44,054 bases of DNA from an uncultured Verrucomicrobiales bacterium (GCA_937916135.1 CALFTQ010000178.1:1-44054), one strand, 5' to 3'; positions 24,055-31,614 are shown, counted from the stretch's first letter. Translations and numbers: made by a program. Notes: a model not told the origin generated them from the sequence alone.

Positions 24055-24468
24055 ATGGACAACAAAGACCTTTCCCTGCTCGGTAAGCACACGGACTTCT
24101 TCCACAGCCCGGAGGAAGCAAAGCTGGAGGCATTCCCGAACCGCAGCCCGCAGCGCCGCTACGTGGTCACGCTCGACACGCATGAGTTCTCCTCCCTCTG
24201 TCCCGTGACCGGCCAGCCGGACAGCTGCCACCTCACCATCACCTACTGCCCGGCAGAAAAAGTGGTGGAAACGAAGAGCCTCAAATACTACCTCGTTTCC
24301 TTCCGCAACTACGCTGCTTTCAATGAGCAGGTAGTGAACCGCATTCTGGATGACCTCGTGGCCGCCGTCTCCCCCGCCTGGATGAAGGTGACCGGCCGCT
24401 TCGGTGCCCGCGGCGGCATCCAGCTCACCTGCGAAGCCGAGCATAATCCTGAGAACCGCCCTGCATGA
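24055..24468 (+). CDS. queF: NADPH-dependent preQ0 reductase
   Basis: Reduces 7-cyano-7-deazaguanine (preQ0) to preQ1 in queuosine synthesis. The 137-residue single-domain form has the tunnelling-fold motif TLDTHEFSSLCPVTGQPD with the catalytic Cys, the QueF signature VETKSLKYYLVSFRNYAAFNEQ that binds NADPH, and VTGRFGARGGIQLT near the end. It is the short (YkvM-like) subfamily. The ATG at 24055 is chosen over a TTG directly after the cysS stop. Its stop overlaps the queC ATG (ATGA). Confidence 0.94.
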   Translation: MDNKDLSLLGKHTDFFHSPEEAKLEAFPNRSPQRRYVVTLDTHEFSSLCPVTGQPDSCHLTITYCPAEKVVETKSLKYYLVSFRNYAAFNEQVVNRILDDLVAAVSPAWMKVTGRFGARGGIQLTCEAEHNPENRPA

Positions 24469-25124
24469 AAGTAGCTGTTCTCCTCTCCGGCGGGCTGGAT
24501 TCCACCACAGCCTTGCACTGGGCGCTGCGCCACCACGAGGTGGTCTGCGCCCTTTCCTTCAACTACGGCAGCAACCACGCCGCGCGTGAACTCGCCTGCG
24601 CCCGCTGGCAGGCAGAGCACAGCGGCGTGCCGTACCACGAAATTGACCTGCGCTCCGTCTCCGCCCACCTCGAAAGCGCCCTGCTCAGCGGTGCAGATGC
24701 CATTCCCACCGCCGACTATGCCGAGGAGAACATGAAGCAGACTGTCGTTCCCTTCCGCAACGGTATCTTCCTGGCCATCGCCGCCGGCATTGCCGAAAGC
24801 AAGGGGGCCGCAGGACTTGTCATCGCCGCGCACGGAGGCGACCACGCCCTCTACCCCGACTGCAGGGAGGAATTCATGGCAGCCATGTCCGCCGCCATCT
24901 CCCACGGCACCTACGCCAGTCTGCAGATTCTCCGCCCCTTCATTGCCAACACCAAGGCAGAAATTACCGCAATCGGTGCCCAGCTCGGCGTAGACTTCGC
25001 CCACACCTACTCCTGCTACTGCGGCGGAGAGCAGCACTGCGGACAGTGCTCCACTTGCCGCGAGCGCAAGGAAGCCTTTGCCGCTGCCGGCGTACCCGAC
25101 CCCACCCCCTACGTCCGCTCCTGA
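24465..25124 (+). CDS. queC: 7-cyano-7-deazaguanine synthase
   Basis: ATP-dependent conversion of 7-carboxy-7-deazaguanine to preQ0, the step before QueF. The 219-residue protein has the PP-loop SGGLDSTTAL at residues 8-17, FNYGSNHAARE, VPFRNGIFLAIAAG, AAHGGDHALYPDCREEF and the zinc site CYCGGEQHCGQCSTCRERK with four cysteines. Translation is coupled to queF. The stop codon lies within the first hairpin of the following array. queD and queE are not in the window. Confidence 0.95.
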   Translation: MKVAVLLSGGLDSTTALHWALRHHEVVCALSFNYGSNHAARELACARWQAEHSGVPYHEIDLRSVSAHLESALLSGADAIPTADYAEENMKQTVVPFRNGIFLAIAAGIAESKGAAGLVIAAHGGDHALYPDCREEFMAAMSAAISHGTYASLQILRPFIANTKAEITAIGAQLGVDFAHTYSCYCGGEQHCGQCSTCRERKEAFAAAGVPDPTPYVRS

Positions 25125-25206
25125 AAGGAGCGGATATCATCTCGCCATCGGCAAGATATCGTCGCCCGAAGGGCGATTTCGTCCTGACCGCAGGTCAGGA
25201 TATCGT
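25116..25206. repeat. Array of four short hairpins separated by TATCRT-type spacers
   Basis: Four stems in a row: CGCTCC/GGAGCG, CTCGCC/GGCAAG (one mismatch), TCGCCC/GGGCGA and TCCTGACC/GGTCAGGA, each with a 3-5 nt loop and each followed by (A/T)T(A/T)TC(A/G)T. Stem sequences differ but spacing (~20-24 nt) and the GATATCGTC spacer are shared. It starts within the last codons of queC. It may protect or end the queC mRNA, or be a dispersed repeat. Confidence 0.6.
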
Positions 25207-25270
25207 TCCCCGTTTTCCACCCCCTCAACTACCACCATTCATTGGGAAACACCCACACCCTTTCCCCAAG

Positions 25271-25366
25271 ATGGCCGTTCGCCACGGCCAAATTTGTAAA
25301 AATTGGCCGCCACAGAAAGCCAAAATCGTAAAATTTGGCCGCCACCGACGGCCATCTCTTACAAAT
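25271..25366 (+). repeat. Three tandem 32-bp imperfect repeats upstream of the ATPase gene
   Basis: Units 25271-25302, 25303-25334 and 25335-25366 each begin (A/T)TGGCCG, contain a GCCA near position 17-20 and end in an A/T-rich GTAAAA(A/T)- or TTACAAAT-type tract. Each can form a GGCC-based hairpin. The array ends 4 nt before the -35 of the ATPase promoter, so it may be an operator array. Confidence 0.65.
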
Positions 25367-25370
25367 TTGC

Positions 25371-25399
25371 TTGATTTTTCTAAAAAACCAGATTAAACT
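25371..25399 (+). promoter_or_regulatory. Promoter of the DUF4143 ATPase (leaderless)
   Basis: TTGATT-N17-TAAACT with exactly 6 nt between the -10 and the ATG, predicting that transcription starts at the A of the start codon. Confidence 0.55.
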
Positions 25400-25405
25400 A
25401 ACTCC

Positions 25406-26728
25406 ATGAATGAGGAACTTAAATCCATTGTAACAGAACAGATAATTGACAATCAACAACTAGATTTCGCATCTGCAAGTCCTCGTTCATTGCAAATCAA
25501 AACACTTAACGGAGTAATCAGCATCGTTATGGGGGTACGCCGCTGTGGAAAATCCACCCTGATGGAAACCATCATGGCCGGACTTGTAGCACAAGGTATA
25601 TCCCGGGAAAACATCGTTTGGCTCAACTTTTCAGATGACCGTTTTCTGCCCTTGCACCAAGGAGGCTGGGATACGATACACAGCGTATACTATTCCATGT
25701 ACCCGGAAAAGAGAAAGTCAGAAAAAGTGTACTTCTTCTTTGACGAGATTCAAACCTACGCCAACTGGGAACTGTTCGTGGAGCGACTTCGTCGCGAAGA
25801 AAACTGCGAAATCTATATCACCGGCTCCTCTGCTCGCATGCTCTCCAAAGAAATAGGCACCGCGCTGCGAGGTCGCACCCTGAGTTGGGAACTCTTCCCC
25901 TTCTCTTTTGGTGAATACCTGGTCCGCTGCAATCCCCCGCGCAACAAGAAAAGCAGCAACTATCGCTTATTCATGCAGAACGCATGGGAGAAATATAAGG
26001 AGGAAGGCGGTTTTCCCGCGGTCTTTAGCATTGACGCACCCCTGCGGCGACAACTTCACCAGGAATACTTCAATGCCCTGCTCCTCCGGGATGTCATCGA
26101 ACGCTACGATGTCCGCTATCCCCAGGTGCTCCGCCACCTGGCTAATCGAGTTATCAACGGTATCGGCACCTTGTTCTCTGTTCGAAGAGTACACGATGAG
26201 GTTAAGTCCCTGGGCTATTCGCTCGGACGCGATACCATCACTCAGTTCCTGCAATGGATGGAGGATGCCTATTTCATCTTTGCAGTTCCGGCCTACAGTG
26301 CATCTGTAGCACGGCAGGCTCGCGAATTCCGCAAAATATACTGCGTGGATCACTCCATGGCTGCATCGCTGGGAACCCGAATCCTGAAAAACCGAGGACA
26401 AATGCTGGAGAATATGATATTCTGCGCCCTTCGCCGCGAAACACAGGACATCTACTACTACCGCACCAAGGAAAGCTATGAAGTGGACTTCATAGCCATC
26501 CTTCCCAATGGTGATAAAGTCCTTGTACAGGTATGCAACGATATGAGCAGCCAGGAAACTCGGACCCGCGAACTCCGGGCCCTCACCACCGCCATGGCTG
26601 AAACCAAGCTCGCCACCGGCTACATCGTCACAGAAAGCTTACGAGAAACCATCGATACCCCCAACGGCACGGTACACTGCATCCCTGCCCCGGAATTCCT
26701 CGCAGATTTGCCATTAAGCGCGAAATAA
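25406..26728 (+). CDS. AAA_14/DUF4143-family ATPase
   Basis: A 440-residue protein with Walker A GVRRCGKSTLMETIM (about residue 41), Walker B YFFFDEIQTYANWE, sensor-like ITGSSARMLSKEI, the RGRTLSWELFPFSFGEYL motif typical of this family, and a C-terminal DUF4143 domain with a nuclease-like core (YRTKESYEVDFIAILPNGDKVLVQV). Such ATPases are common, often multicopy, in gut bacteria and archaea; their role is unknown. It stands alone between its own promoter, tandem repeats and a terminator. Codon use is visibly less GC-rich than neighbouring housekeeping genes, which suggests acquisition. Confidence 0.9.
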   Translation: MNEELKSIVTEQIIDNQQLDFASASPRSLQIKTLNGVISIVMGVRRCGKSTLMETIMAGLVAQGISRENIVWLNFSDDRFLPLHQGGWDTIHSVYYSMYPEKRKSEKVYFFFDEIQTYANWELFVERLRREENCEIYITGSSARMLSKEIGTALRGRTLSWELFPFSFGEYLVRCNPPRNKKSSNYRLFMQNAWEKYKEEGGFPAVFSIDAPLRRQLHQEYFNALLLRDVIERYDVRYPQVLRHLANRVINGIGTLFSVRRVHDEVKSLGYSLGRDTITQFLQWMEDAYFIFAVPAYSASVARQAREFRKIYCVDHSMAASLGTRILKNRGQMLENMIFCALRRETQDIYYYRTKESYEVDFIAILPNGDKVLVQVCNDMSSQETRTRELRALTTAMAETKLATGYIVTESLRETIDTPNGTVHCIPAPEFLADLPLSAK

Positions 26729-26767
26729 TGATTTGTTGACAACGAATCAAGCAAAGCAGAACAGAAG

Positions 26768-26797
26768 CACCTCCGTCAGCAAAACGGAGGTGTTTTG
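26768..26797 (+). terminator. Intrinsic terminator of the ATPase gene
   Basis: CACCTCCGT and ACGGAGGTG form a perfect 9-bp stem with a 7-nt loop, followed by TTTTGT, 39 nt after the stop. Confidence 0.85.
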
Positions 26798-26818
26798 TAG
26801 AGACGAGACATTAAACTG

Positions 26819-26977
26819 TCACCGCTGCCATAGATTGGTGAATTGGCCGGTTACATACAGAACTAACACGTCATAAAATTTCTTGCTCCACTCTGCATGG
26901 AAGCGAGCCATCTGCAACCAATCGGTCTCGTTCTCGATGCTTACATTCTCCAGAATGTACTCAATCTTAGACGACAT
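26819..26977 (-). CDS. Possible small hypothetical protein (52 residues) or gene remnant
   Basis: Open frame starting ATG with a protein-like composition (SSKIEYILENVSIENETDW ... FYDVLVLYVTGQF), rich in Glu, Ile and aromatic residues and of low GC. It begins ~40 nt beyond the ctc terminator; an upstream in-frame TTG at 27016 lies almost in that terminator. No family, Shine-Dalgarno or clear promoter is recognised. It could be a C-terminal remnant of a lost gene. Confidence 0.3.
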   Translation of the reverse strand: MSSKIEYILENVSIENETDWLQMARFHAEWSKKFYDVLVLYVTGQFTNLWQR

Positions 26978-27014
26978 GACATCATCATTCCGATTCCAAC
27001 TCAAATTGTTCTGC

Positions 27015-27046
27015 AAAAAACGCCTCTTCCGGCATGGAAGAGGCGT
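27015..27046 (-). terminator. Intrinsic terminator of ctc
   Basis: Minus strand CGCCTCTTCC ... GGAAGAGGCG (10-bp stem, 5-nt loop) followed by TTTTTT, 29 nt after the ctc stop. Confidence 0.9.
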
Positions 27047-27074
27047 TCGTAGATTGTTTCTCCGGGATGCAGAA

Positions 27075-27629
27075 TCAGGGCTTGATCACGGAAGCCAGCA
27101 CCACGGTGCCGTTGAAGGGAGTGCTCACATTGGCGGGCAGCTCCACCTGGGACAGACGGAAGGATTCCTTCATACCCACGTTGGTGATATCGGCGGTGAT
27201 GCAGGCGGGGATGTCCTTCACGGCGCACTTCACGGGCATCTCGTGCACGATCTGGTGCACCACACCACCCATGGCAGTACCCACGGGAGTACCCACAAGC
27301 TTCACCTGCACGCGGGTCTTCACCACGGTGTCGGGGGTCACGGCGCAGAAGTCGACGTGGTTCATATTGTCGGTGAGCCAGTTGCGCTGCACATCCTTCA
27401 CCAGGGTCAGGATAGTCTGGCCATCCAGCTCCAGGTTCACAAGGATGGAATCGGTATCAACAGAAGCAAACAGGGCGCGCACATCGGAAGCCTTGAGCTG
27501 CACGTTGATGTTCTCTGCCACAGCGGAGCCGTACACTACGCCGGGAAGATACCCCTGAGCACGCAGGGCATTGAGCTTACCGGTACCGATGGCCTCGCGC
27601 TTGGTGGCCTTGAGGGAATATGTCGTCAT
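27075..27629 (-). CDS. Ribosomal protein L25, Ctc form
   Basis: Binds 5S rRNA in the large subunit. The 184-residue protein has the L25 N-terminal domain (LKATKREAIGTGKLNALRAQGYLPGVVYG and LTLVKDVQRNWLTDNMNHVDF) plus the C-terminal beta domain of the long Ctc/TL5 type (ELPANVSTPFNGTVVLASV). In many bacteria it precedes pth; here it is monocistronic with its own terminator. The leader is about 110 nt, long for this region, and includes a short direct repeat AGACATAGAA just before the ATG. Confidence 0.93.
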   Translation of the reverse strand: MTTYSLKATKREAIGTGKLNALRAQGYLPGVVYGSAVAENINVQLKASDVRALFASVDTDSILVNLELDGQTILTLVKDVQRNWLTDNMNHVDFCAVTPDTVVKTRVQVKLVGTPVGTAMGGVVHQIVHEMPVKCAVKDIPACITADITNVGMKESFRLSQVELPANVSTPFNGTVVLASVIKP

Positions 27630-27748
27630 AGTTCTATGTCTTTCTATGTCTTGAAATTGCGTTTTGTTTGGAGTTCTTCCGACGTCGGTGCGCGTTCGTC
27701 ACCCGCCGGGATTGTCTCACCATGCCAGCGAAAGCAAGGTGGACGCCC

Positions 27749-27776
27749 AGAATACGCTTTATTTCATAAAAGTCAA
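27749..27776 (-). promoter_or_regulatory. Promoter of ctc
   Basis: Minus strand TTGACT-N16-TATTCT, giving a leader of ~110 nt, possibly space for ribosomal-protein autoregulation. Confidence 0.5.
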
Positions 27777-27807
27777 GCGAAATTCAACCCATTAAGTCAG
27801 TTTTTCC

Positions 27808-27836
27808 TTGAAAATTCAGTTCTTAGCACCTACTAT
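27808..27836 (+). promoter_or_regulatory. Promoter of the small lipoprotein pair
   Basis: TTGAAA-N17-TACTAT with the -10 ending 8 nt before the ATG (leader ~2 nt). Confidence 0.6.
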
Positions 27837-27844
27837 GGTGGCAT

Positions 27845-28015
27845 ATGAGATTATCCACCACCTTCTCAGGGGTGCTGGTGCTTCTGCTGTGCAGCTCGTG
27901 CCAGCAATTTGCACAGAAAGCAGCTGAGCCAATCCCCCCGCCGGCACCGGAGACGCTGATTCGCCCGATTCCCCCGGCACTAAAAGAATACTACACCCTG
28001 CCCAAACCAATCTGA
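27845..28015 (+). CDS. Small proline-rich lipoprotein (56 residues)
   Basis: Begins MRLSTTFSGVLVLLLCSSC, a lipoprotein signal with the likely lipidated Cys19 followed by QQ. The mature part (~38 residues) is proline-rich (PIPPPAPETL, RPIPPALKEYY) and has no further cysteine. The start is supported by the promoter 8 nt upstream. A second tiny lipoprotein gene follows after 10 nt. The size recalls entericidin-like lipoproteins, but no sequence family is recognised. Confidence 0.6.
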   Translation: MRLSTTFSGVLVLLLCSSCQQFAQKAAEPIPPPAPETLIRPIPPALKEYYTLPKPI

Positions 28016-28025
28016 ATTACCCACC

Positions 28026-28133
28026 ATGAAAGCATACTTCTTCTTTCTGTTGGTCACAGGAGCGCTCCTCGCCTCCTGCCAGCAGCTCCACCCAGCCGCC
28101 CAGACCATGCCGGTACTGGAAGTACACCACTGA
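28026..28133 (+). CDS. Tiny lipoprotein (35 residues)
   Basis: Begins MKAYFFFLLVTGALLASC, a textbook lipobox (LASC) with lipidated Cys18 and then QQLHP. The mature peptide is only ~18 residues and ends EVHH. Both lipoproteins of the pair share CQQ after the lipobox, suggesting a common origin. Likely outer-membrane peptides of unknown role, expressed from the upstream promoter. Confidence 0.55.
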   Translation: MKAYFFFLLVTGALLASCQQLHPAAQTMPVLEVHH

Positions 28134-28169
28134 CTCACCTCTGCATCGCGTCAGCACAAGTGATTTTGA

Positions 28170-28198
28170 TTGACAGACGCTGCAATGGCACGTAAAAT
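28170..28198 (+). promoter_or_regulatory. Promoter of the yggL-like gene
   Basis: TTGACA-N17-TAAAAT; the -10 ends 9 nt before the ATG, predicting a 3-nt leader. Confidence 0.7.
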
Positions 28199-28207
28199 CG
28201 CCGTACC

Positions 28208-28534
28208 ATGAAGAAGCGACTCCGCAAGAAATACCGCGTAGGGGAGTTCAAGGAACTCTGCTTTGAATTTTCCTTCGACTACAAGGGCGACGTAGCAGCC
28301 CCCGAATGCGAGCAATTCCTGCACGCCTTTGTAGAGGAATGCATCGAGGCCAACGGCCTTGATTGCGAAGGCAACATCACCGATGACAGCTGCAATATCA
28401 TTGCCAAGGCCGTGGATCCCACCCAGACCAGTGAAGCCCAGAGACAGGCCGTGAAGAGCTGGCTGGAAGCCCGCAGCGATGTGGAGCTCAAAAGTTTCGG
28501 TGAGCTTCAGGACGCCTGGTACGCCAGCTGCTGA
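28208..28534 (+). CDS. YggL-like (DUF469) 50S-associated protein
   Basis: A 108-residue protein matching the YggL/DUF469 layout: basic start MKKRLRKKYRVGEFKELCFEF, the acidic middle FLHAFVEECIEANGLDCEGNI, and AVKSWLEARSDVELKSFGELQDAWY at the end. In E. coli YggL is reported to bind the 50S subunit near rRNA; that role is carried over by family. It is unlinked to mutY/trmB, its E. coli neighbours. It has its own near-leaderless promoter and lies 68 nt before gltA. Confidence 0.82.
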   Translation: MKKRLRKKYRVGEFKELCFEFSFDYKGDVAAPECEQFLHAFVEECIEANGLDCEGNITDDSCNIIAKAVDPTQTSEAQRQAVKSWLEARSDVELKSFGELQDAWYASC

Positions 28535-28602
28535 TTTGCCCCGTCCTTTTTTTAATCGGCCCTTGCAGACGGCCTGGTAGTCTGCACCTTTCCTTATAGA
28601 CG

Positions 28603-29751
28603 ATGAACGAGAACGCACCTGAGCAGAAGAAAGAAGTCATTTACGCCAAGGGTCTCAAAGGCGTCATTGCCACAGAGACAGGACTGAGCGATGTACGCGG
28701 TGCGGAGGGTCACCTCCTTTACTGCGGATACGAAATTGAAGACCTGGTCGACCTTTGCAGCTTTGCAGAAATCATCTACCTCCTCCTCAATAAACGGCTC
28801 CCCAACCGCGAGGAGCTTGAGGGGCTGCAGCAGCGACTGAGAAATGACCGCGAACTTCCCCAGCCGATTCTCGATTTTTTCAAAACGGCCACCAAAACCG
28901 CACGTCCCATGAGCGCGCTGCGTACGGCTGTCTCCATGCTCGGCATGTACGACGACCGCACCAAGGACCCCAGTCAGATGAAGGAAATCGGACTCTCCCT
29001 CATTGCCAAGATTCCGGTCATGGCGGCCTATTACTACCGCATCTGCCAGGGGCTTGATCTGCCCCCCATCCGCACCGACCTGGGCGAGGCAGAGCACTTC
29101 CTGTGGCTTCTGAAAGGAACCGAACCCGACCCCGCCGAAGCCCACATTCTGGATGTAGCCTATATTCTGCACGCTGACCACGGCATGAATGCCTCCACCT
29201 TCTCGGCCCGTGTGACAGCCTCCACGCTGTCCGACATGTACTCGGCCATCACCTCAGCCATCGGTTCCCTGAAGGGACCGCTGCACGGCGGTGCCAATGA
29301 GGCTGTCATCGAGATGCTCAAGGAAATCGGTGAGGAAGACAACGTGGAAGAATACATCAACCGCAAACTGGCCAACAAGGAAAAGATTTTCGGCATAGGC
29401 CACCGCGTATACCGCACGCTGGATCCCCGCGCACCGCTCCTGCGCCGCATTGCCATTCGGCTCACCCAGACCATCGGTGAGCCGAAATGGATTCGCATGA
29501 GTGACCGTATCGCAAAAATTATGCGAGCTCGTAAGAATCTGAATGCCAACGTAGACTTCTACTCCGCCACGGTGTACTACAGTCTGGGCATTCCCACCCG
29601 CATGTTCACCACACTCTTTGCCATCGCACGCTGTGCGGGCTGGGTGGCGCAGATTCTGGAGCAGCTGGAAGACAACACCCTCTACCGTCCGCTGGCCGCC
29701 TACAAAGGCCCGGACGACCCGCTGCTGGTGCCCATGCTCGACATGCGCTAA
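28603..29751 (+). CDS. gltA: Citrate synthase
   Basis: Condenses acetyl-CoA and oxaloacetate at the entry of the TCA cycle. The 382-residue protein is the short (type I, archaeal/Gram-positive-like) form without the N-terminal domain of E. coli GltA. Active-site regions are HADHGMNAST, GPLHGGANEA, FGIGHRVYRTLDPRA and the catalytic Asp in NANVDFYSATVYY. It ends with the usual RPLAAYKGPDD region. Followed by a GC-rich terminator; no clear promoter is visible, so it may be read from the yggL promoter. Confidence 0.95.
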   Translation: MNENAPEQKKEVIYAKGLKGVIATETGLSDVRGAEGHLLYCGYEIEDLVDLCSFAEIIYLLLNKRLPNREELEGLQQRLRNDRELPQPILDFFKTATKTARPMSALRTAVSMLGMYDDRTKDPSQMKEIGLSLIAKIPVMAAYYYRICQGLDLPPIRTDLGEAEHFLWLLKGTEPDPAEAHILDVAYILHADHGMNASTFSARVTASTLSDMYSAITSAIGSLKGPLHGGANEAVIEMLKEIGEEDNVEEYINRKLANKEKIFGIGHRVYRTLDPRAPLLRRIAIRLTQTIGEPKWIRMSDRIAKIMRARKNLNANVDFYSATVYYSLGIPTRMFTTLFAIARCAGWVAQILEQLEDNTLYRPLAAYKGPDDPLLVPMLDMR

Positions 29752-29769
29752 AGCCATTCTAATCGAGTA

Positions 29770-29800
29770 GGGGGGGCTTTCGCCCCCCCTTGCTCTCTCT
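29770..29800 (+). terminator. Terminator of gltA
   Basis: Seven G, CTTTCG, seven C (perfect 7-bp stem), followed by the pyrimidine tract TTGCTCTCTCT. Located 18 nt after the stop. The stem could work on both strands. Confidence 0.65.
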
Positions 29801-30000
29801 CCACCGTATGTGCGAGTTAGCGCCTGCGGTGGTTTCCCGGCGAGTAATTGACGCCGGAAAAGACGTTCCTGACGCAACTCTTTTCTCACCTCGCCAGATA
29901 CCCGGACAACGCCACCGCTCCATCACGGGTATCCGGACTTGCACCGCGTTCCATCCACTGGAATACGATGACCTATGCAGACTCCCTACAGACGGGTTGC
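29801..30000. other. Structured non-coding element, possible group II intron-like remnant
   Basis: A chain of strong stems: 29801-29832 (CCACCG/CGGTGG), CCGGCG/CGCCGG (29838-29858), GATACCCG/CGGGTATC and TTCCA/TGGAA. On the minus strand it has GCGGTGCAAGTCCG, matching the motif GCGGTGAAAGTCCG in the intron-like sequence at the window start, and it ends CATACGGTGGAGAGAG, which recalls group II 3' ends. At ~200 nt it is too short for a full intron. No coding frame is convincing. From 30000 to 30280 the DNA becomes AT-rich with nothing recognisable. Confidence 0.4.
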
Positions 30001-30281
30001 TCAGCAGCGTTTTCTGGGTGGCGGCGTTCTTTGCTGTTTTATGCGCCTTTCCAGGCGTATTTCTTATCTCCTGTTTCCCAATTTTCCCAAAGTTTACCCA
30101 AAAACTTGAAAAATTCACTCATGTTATTTGGAATTTTTCCAATATTTTTATTCCTACCCCATCTATAGGCTTGACATCGTTGAAGATTTCAATAAAATGC
30201 AAGCGGTTGAAAGACCAATGCCGGCGGGGAAAACGCAAAAGTACCCGGGAAACAAATTAGTTGGATTACAACTAATAGGAA

Positions 30282-30310
30282 TTGAAATCGAGTAATTGAA
30301 CACCTAGAAT
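30282..30310 (+). promoter_or_regulatory. Promoter of the AP2-domain gene
   Basis: TTGAAA-N17-TAGAAT; the -10 ends 9 nt before the ATG (3-nt leader). Confidence 0.65.
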
Positions 30311-30319
30311 ACATCCGCT

Positions 30320-31279
30320 ATGAATCTGCGTCACATCACCCGATTCACATACAAGTACACGAACTTCCAAGGCTGGAGGGTCGCGATCAACCGCAAGGGC
30401 ACAACCTTGGCTCGCTACTTCTCCGACAAGCAGTATGGAAGCGAAGAAGAAGCCAGAGACCAGGCAATCCGATTCCGCGATATGCTGGTGGATGAGCTGA
30501 ACAGGAATCCCCAGTACACACGGGAGATTCTTGATAAGTACCGGGTTCTGCCCCAGAATCCGTATCCTGCCGGCCTGAAGCCCGGAAGTGCCCGAGCCGA
30601 CATGGAAGAGGAAAACGGCGAGAAGAAGACCGCCGCATGCAGTCTCCGCAGCAACCACGTGATGCAAGGCATTCTGAAAAGCCTGTGCAAGCGTTTGCAA
30701 CTGGATACCGCAAGCGTTCTGAAATTATCGCTGTACATGTTCGTGCTTCAATACAACGAACAGACAGCCAAAGCCGAGGAAATGATGGCAAGCCATGCTC
30801 AACTGACAAATTCCGCCATGTCTGCAGATTACCTCAACCAGCCGGAAGCCAGGCTCCAACGCCTTGTTTCGGAGCTGAACGCGCTCGCCACACGCGCCGG
30901 GTTCCCCAGTTTCGAGGAATTTTCCACCGGTAAAACACGCAACCACACCACCTCCGCAGATACCTGCGACACCCACAACACATCACCACCAGCACAAAAT
31001 CCAACAGCCATGACTTCGCAAGTTCACCATACACACCTCAACCCGCCACGCCCCTCACCACCGACTCACTCAGTCTCAAATACTCCCCCTGCTTTTTTCC
31101 CTCTGCCACTGACCAGATTGTCTGCCAATCCGCCGCTCCACGCGACATCCCTGCAGAAGATGATTCTGCCCATTGTAACCGATTCCGGCCACACCGCGCA
31201 CAACCTTGAACACAAGCCCAAACGTATTGCCCTGGGCAGCGCGCCGACCAATCTTCCCCCGCCGGATCAACTAATGTGA
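30320..31279 (+). CDS. AP2-like DNA-binding domain protein with low-complexity tail
   Basis: A 319-residue protein. Residues ~5-58 match an AP2-type domain as found in bacterial mobile elements: three strands with FTYKYTNFQGWRVAINRKG and LARYFSDKQYGSEEEARDQAI, then an amphipathic helix. Residues ~100-200 are alpha-helical. From ~residue 208 the protein is rich in Pro, Thr, His and Ser (PPRPSPPTHSVSNTPPAF) and looks disordered or recently non-coding. Low GC, unusual codons and isolation beside a structured element suggest horizontal acquisition. DNA binding is inferred from the domain only. Confidence 0.65.
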   Translation: MNLRHITRFTYKYTNFQGWRVAINRKGTTLARYFSDKQYGSEEEARDQAIRFRDMLVDELNRNPQYTREILDKYRVLPQNPYPAGLKPGSARADMEEENGEKKTAACSLRSNHVMQGILKSLCKRLQLDTASVLKLSLYMFVLQYNEQTAKAEEMMASHAQLTNSAMSADYLNQPEARLQRLVSELNALATRAGFPSFEEFSTGKTRNHTTSADTCDTHNTSPPAQNPTAMTSQVHHTHLNPPRPSPPTHSVSNTPPAFFPLPLTRLSANPPLHATSLQKMILPIVTDSGHTAHNLEHKPKRIALGSAPTNLPPPDQLM

Positions 31280-31479
31280 TTTTCAGCGCAAGCCCTGGAG
31301 GGCTTCGCCCCACAACATTCACCTGAACCAAGTCACAGTAACCCGCGACTGCGCCACTGCATCGCCACTTACTGAGCCCAATGTGACTGCAGCTCAGCGT
31401 GAGCCCCGAATCAACACCCCCAAGTGCTGATACGCCGCCCCCACTGTGCCCACGCAGCTACACTCCCCTACCCTGAACC

Positions 31480-31508
31480 AAAACCCGGTGCATCCCGCAC
31501 CGGGTTTT
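31480..31508. terminator. Bidirectional terminator between the AP2 gene and cmk
   Basis: AAAACCCGGTGC and GCACCGGGTTTT form a perfect 12-bp stem with a 5-nt loop, with an A-tract in front and a T-tract behind, so it works on either strand. The rest of 31280-31610 shows only small hairpins and no gene. Confidence 0.7.
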
Positions 31509-31614
31509 GGTTATCCCACCGCATGAGGCATATCCCAGGATGCCATTTTGCAAATTCCTTGCAAAATCTTTGCGATACATGCGGTGGCTTCATTGGCAGC
31601 CTAAGCGTTTTTGC

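Noticed and set aside
23275..24444. 389-codon minus-strand frame across cysS and queF, and similar long frames opposite GH84 and recF
   Set aside because: They lie opposite strongly recognised genes, run through two unrelated genes, and are explained by GC-skewed codon positions.
25271..25366. CRISPR array
   Set aside because: The three 32-bp units are directly adjacent without unique spacers and there are no cas genes.
29801..29990. Cobalamin riboswitch on the minus strand (GCGGTGCAAGTCCG resembles the B12-box stem)
   Set aside because: The CCCGCCACTGT-type core and the closing B12 box are missing, and no cobalamin gene lies downstream in that direction.
29790..30260. 156-codon plus-strand ORF after gltA
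   Set aside because: It lies across the string of perfect hairpins of the structured element; the translation has no protein-like domain and the start is within a stem.
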